From contig NZ_CP028960.1 in assembly GCF_003071365.1 (NCBI RefSeq), forward strand, positions 1,798,001 to 1,862,000: DNA of 64,000 nucleotides, read 5' to 3'. The number at the start of each line of letters is the position of its first letter. Position 1 is the first letter of the stretch. The notes beneath the pieces are model-generated. The model was not told where the DNA came from. It was given only the letters and a program-made list of their open reading frames with translations, and made no database searches. Shown in pieces: positions 61,737-64,000 of this stretch. The stretch is from Methyloceanibacter sp. wino2. Lineage in GTDB: Bacteria; Pseudomonadota; Alphaproteobacteria; Rhizobiales; Methyloligellaceae. The position numbers and the translations under genes were made by a program.

Positions 61737-64000
61737 ATGTCCAAGAAGCGGGATAACGCCACCGCGCCACCGGGAACGCGCTTCAGCCTCGCGGCGAAAA
61801 TGGCGCTTGGGGCTTCCATCTTCGGAACGCTCACTGCGCTCGGCGTCGCCGCGCTCATGTACATGGCAAGCTCCACCGCCGTTGACGAGATGGAGGCGCT
61901 TTCGACCTCCGAGGCCTTGGAACGTGCCTCGGTCCGCCTGGGCGCCTCGTTGGATCGCCTGAAGCAGGACACGACTATCCTATCGACTATGCCGCCGATC
62001 CAGGGCCTTATCCGAACACGGGAGAGCGGCGGCATCGATCCGCTGGATGGCTCCACTGAGGTGCTCTGGGGCGAACGCCTGGCACACATCTTCACGAGCT
62101 TCCTCGAGGCGCGGTCCGAGTACTTCCAGATCCGGTTTGTCTCTGCATCTAGCGATGGTCTTGAGATCGTGCGCGTGGAAAAGACAGATGACGGTATTCG
62201 GCGGACTCCGGAGAACGAGCTTCAATCCAAAGCCAAACGCCCGTATTTCGAGCGCACCCTGGAACTGAAGCCCGGCGAACGGTTTCTGAGCGCGTTCAAT
62301 CTGAACCGCGAATACGGCACGCTCGAAGTGCCCCATCGGCCCACGGTTCGTGCCACGACCCCCGTGTTCGATGAGAAGACTGGTGAGATCTTCGGCATGA
62401 TCGTCATCAACGCCAATGCCCAAGAGTATTTCTCGCGCATGGCTGCCGTGCTGCAGAGCGGGCAGACACTGGTGGTCGCGAATGCTGCCGGCGATTACCT
62501 CTACCATCCAATGCGGCGCTCACCTTTGGCTTCGACCTTGGCCAACGTCATCTTATCCAAGAGGCATTCCCGGGTCTCAACGACATCGATGCCGACACGG
62601 AGACGGTCGTCATCGGCGCCGACGGTCAGTCCCAGCTCTACCAGAAGCGCGTCTCCATCGACGGCGACCGTCCGGATCGCTTTCTCACACTCGGCGTTGT
62701 TGCCGCAGACACGGGGCTTAGCCGGCAGATTGGCGCAGATACCGTCTGGGTGATCCTGTCGGCTGTCTCCTTCATCCTGGGCGGCACGGCGCTCGCCGTA
62801 TTTTGGTCGCGCTTTACGACGCGTTCGCTCCAGGAGGTCACGGCGGCGGCGGTGAGCTTGGGCCGCGGGCGCCGGGACGTCGATCTGAGCCACGTTCGCG
62901 AGCGCAATGACGAGACCGGCGACCTCGCCCGGGCGTTCGGCGCAATGGCGGACGAGATCAGCGATCGCGAGTCGGCGCTGCGCGAGAGGTCCAAAGAACT
63001 TGCCGAGAGCAACGAACAGTTCGGCGAGCTCAACACGCAACTTTCGGCGGTGATGGAGACCGCGCTCGATGGTCTTATCGTCATCGACGAGGCGGGCATT
63101 GTCCAAAGCTTCAACCCGGCCGCCGAGCGGATGTTCGGCTACACGAAGGAGGAAGCGATCGGACAGAACGTCCGTATACTGATGCCTGAACCTTATCGGC
63201 GCGAGCACGACGGCTACATCCGGAACTATCTGGACACGGGCAAGGCCCAGATCATCGGCGAAGGGCGAGAGGTCCAGGCGCGCCGTAAAGACGGCACGAC
63301 CTTTCCGATCGAACTCGGCGTGTCCCCATGAAAGTGGGCGACAAGCAGCTGTTTCTCGGCATGACCAGCGACATCTCACGCAAGAAGGCTGTCGAGCGGC
63401 AAAAAGAGGAGCGGTTCATCGCGCGGCTGACGCGCTCCAACGAGGAACTGAAGAAAGCGCGCGTGGAGGCGGAAGCGGCCGTGGTCGCGAAGTCCGAGTT
63501 TCTGGCCAACATGACCCACGAACTCAGGACGCCGCTGAACAGCGTGGTCGGGTTCGCCGGGTTGCTCGCAAAGAGTTCGGATCTCAACGCAAAGAATCGC
63601 CGTTTTGCGGAGATCATCACGTCCTCGAGCCAGGCCCTCCTCGCTCTGGTCAACGATATCTTGGACATCTCCAGCCTGGACGCCGACGCCGTGCGCCTGC
63701 ATCCGGTCGTGTTCTCGTTGCCCAAGCTCGTGGAAGACGTCGTTGCCAGCGTGTCCCTGATGGCGGACGAGAAAAATCTGCAGCTGAAAATCGAAAAGGG
63801 CGCAGCCGTTGGCGAAGCCCATTTCGGCGATCCCGTCCGGCTTCACCAGGTGCTCCTCAACCTCGTGAACAACGCGGTCAAGTTCACGTCGGAGGGCGGC
63901 GTAGTCGTTGCGATATCCGCGGCGGAGCCGCCCGGCTCGGATCAGCATTTGCGCATCGCGGTTCGCGATACCGGGATCGGTATTTCGCCGGAGCAGGTGA
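61737..64000 (+). pseudogene. CACHE-HAMP-PAS histidine kinase, two -1 frameshifts, 3' partial
   Basis: Three frames join into one kinase running off the window end. Part 1 (61737-62510) has TM1 (about residues 19-41) and a periplasmic sensor ending in GDYLYHP. The frame then shifts near 62508-62513; part 2 continues [19 protein letters not shown]2 ([20 protein letters not shown]), HAMP and a PAS domain ([20 protein letters not shown]). A second shift at the C4 run 63324-63327 makes TGA at 63329; part 3 from 63328 gives LFLGMTSDIS, the H-box NMTHELRTPLN with phosphoacceptor His codon 63517-63519, NLVNNAVKF and DTGIGIS. One added base at each site repairs the gene. Part 3 could alternatively start at ATG 63328, but that would split the PAS domain. 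Confidence 0.85.

Noticed and set aside
63328-64000. A separate short histidine kinase starting at ATG 63328
   Set aside because: The sequence before the ATG is the first part of the same PAS domain in another frame, so a frameshift explains it better.
1-64000. CRISPR arrays, insertion sequences, tRNA or rRNA genes
   Set aside because: No regularly spaced repeat, transposase frame, cloverleaf-like sequence or rRNA core was found on reading both strands; a tRNAscan run was not possible.

Overview
The window is GC-rich, densely coded DNA on both strands. It looks chromosomal, from an alphaproteobacterium, most probably of the Hyphomicrobiales (inference from gene content, codon bias and gene order such as mdoG-mdoH, the rimB-rimK pair and the long-form acyl-CoA transferase; no rRNA or tRNA gene was found to fix the genus). 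I saw no transposase, integrase, phage gene or CRISPR array.

Layout. 1-3200: the 3' end of an RND efflux permease followed 3 nt later by a small potassium-channel-like protein. 3272-17433: a Wzx/Wzy-type exopolysaccharide locus with outer-membrane export lipoprotein, acetyltransferase-like protein, WcaJ-type initiating sugar transferase, thiol oxidoreductase, Wzz-like chain-length protein, Tat-exported GH5 endoglucanase, polymerase-like membrane protein, PIG-L deacetylase, GT4, flippase, WecG/TagA/CpsF transferase and a methyltransferase. 17653-23374: housekeeping and unknown genes (gpmA, AsmA family, cyclic-nucleotide-binding protein, metallophosphoesterase). 24026-27448: osmoregulated periplasmic glucan genes mdoG-mdoH. 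27465-32431: SH3 protein, D-Ala-D-Ala carboxypeptidase, CoA-transferase and an extradiol dioxygenase-family protein.

32528-36249: a minus-strand run with a PLD-like protein, a 69-aa protein, a RimB-type protease, RimK and an AstE-like deacylase, which together look like a system that adds and trims C-terminal glutamates. 36418-45785: envelope functions (MscS channel, zinc-ribbon membrane protein, YegS lipid kinase, a sugar dehydrogenase-cytochrome c fusion, a lone GT4). 45842-57416: a twice-frameshifted Abhydrolase_9 gene, an ABC-F ATPase, an ELIC-like pentameric ligand-gated ion channel, the yhiI-rbbA-yhhJ export triad, a ribokinase-family gene and an HPt protein.

57644-64000 is the most unusual part: a tight operon of (i) a receiver domain fused to a cysteine-rich, TackOD1-like region and a degenerate GGDEF-like domain, (ii) a processive GT2 synthase, (iii) a HlyD-type periplasmic adaptor and (iv) a CACHE/HAMP/PAS histidine kinase, with a divergent HPt gene just upstream. 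I read it as a phosphorelay-controlled, synthase-dependent polysaccharide secretion system. The kinase gene carries two apparent -1 frameshifts and the Abhydrolase_9 gene two more, at least three of the four in C/G homopolymers, so assembly or sequencing error is a serious possibility.
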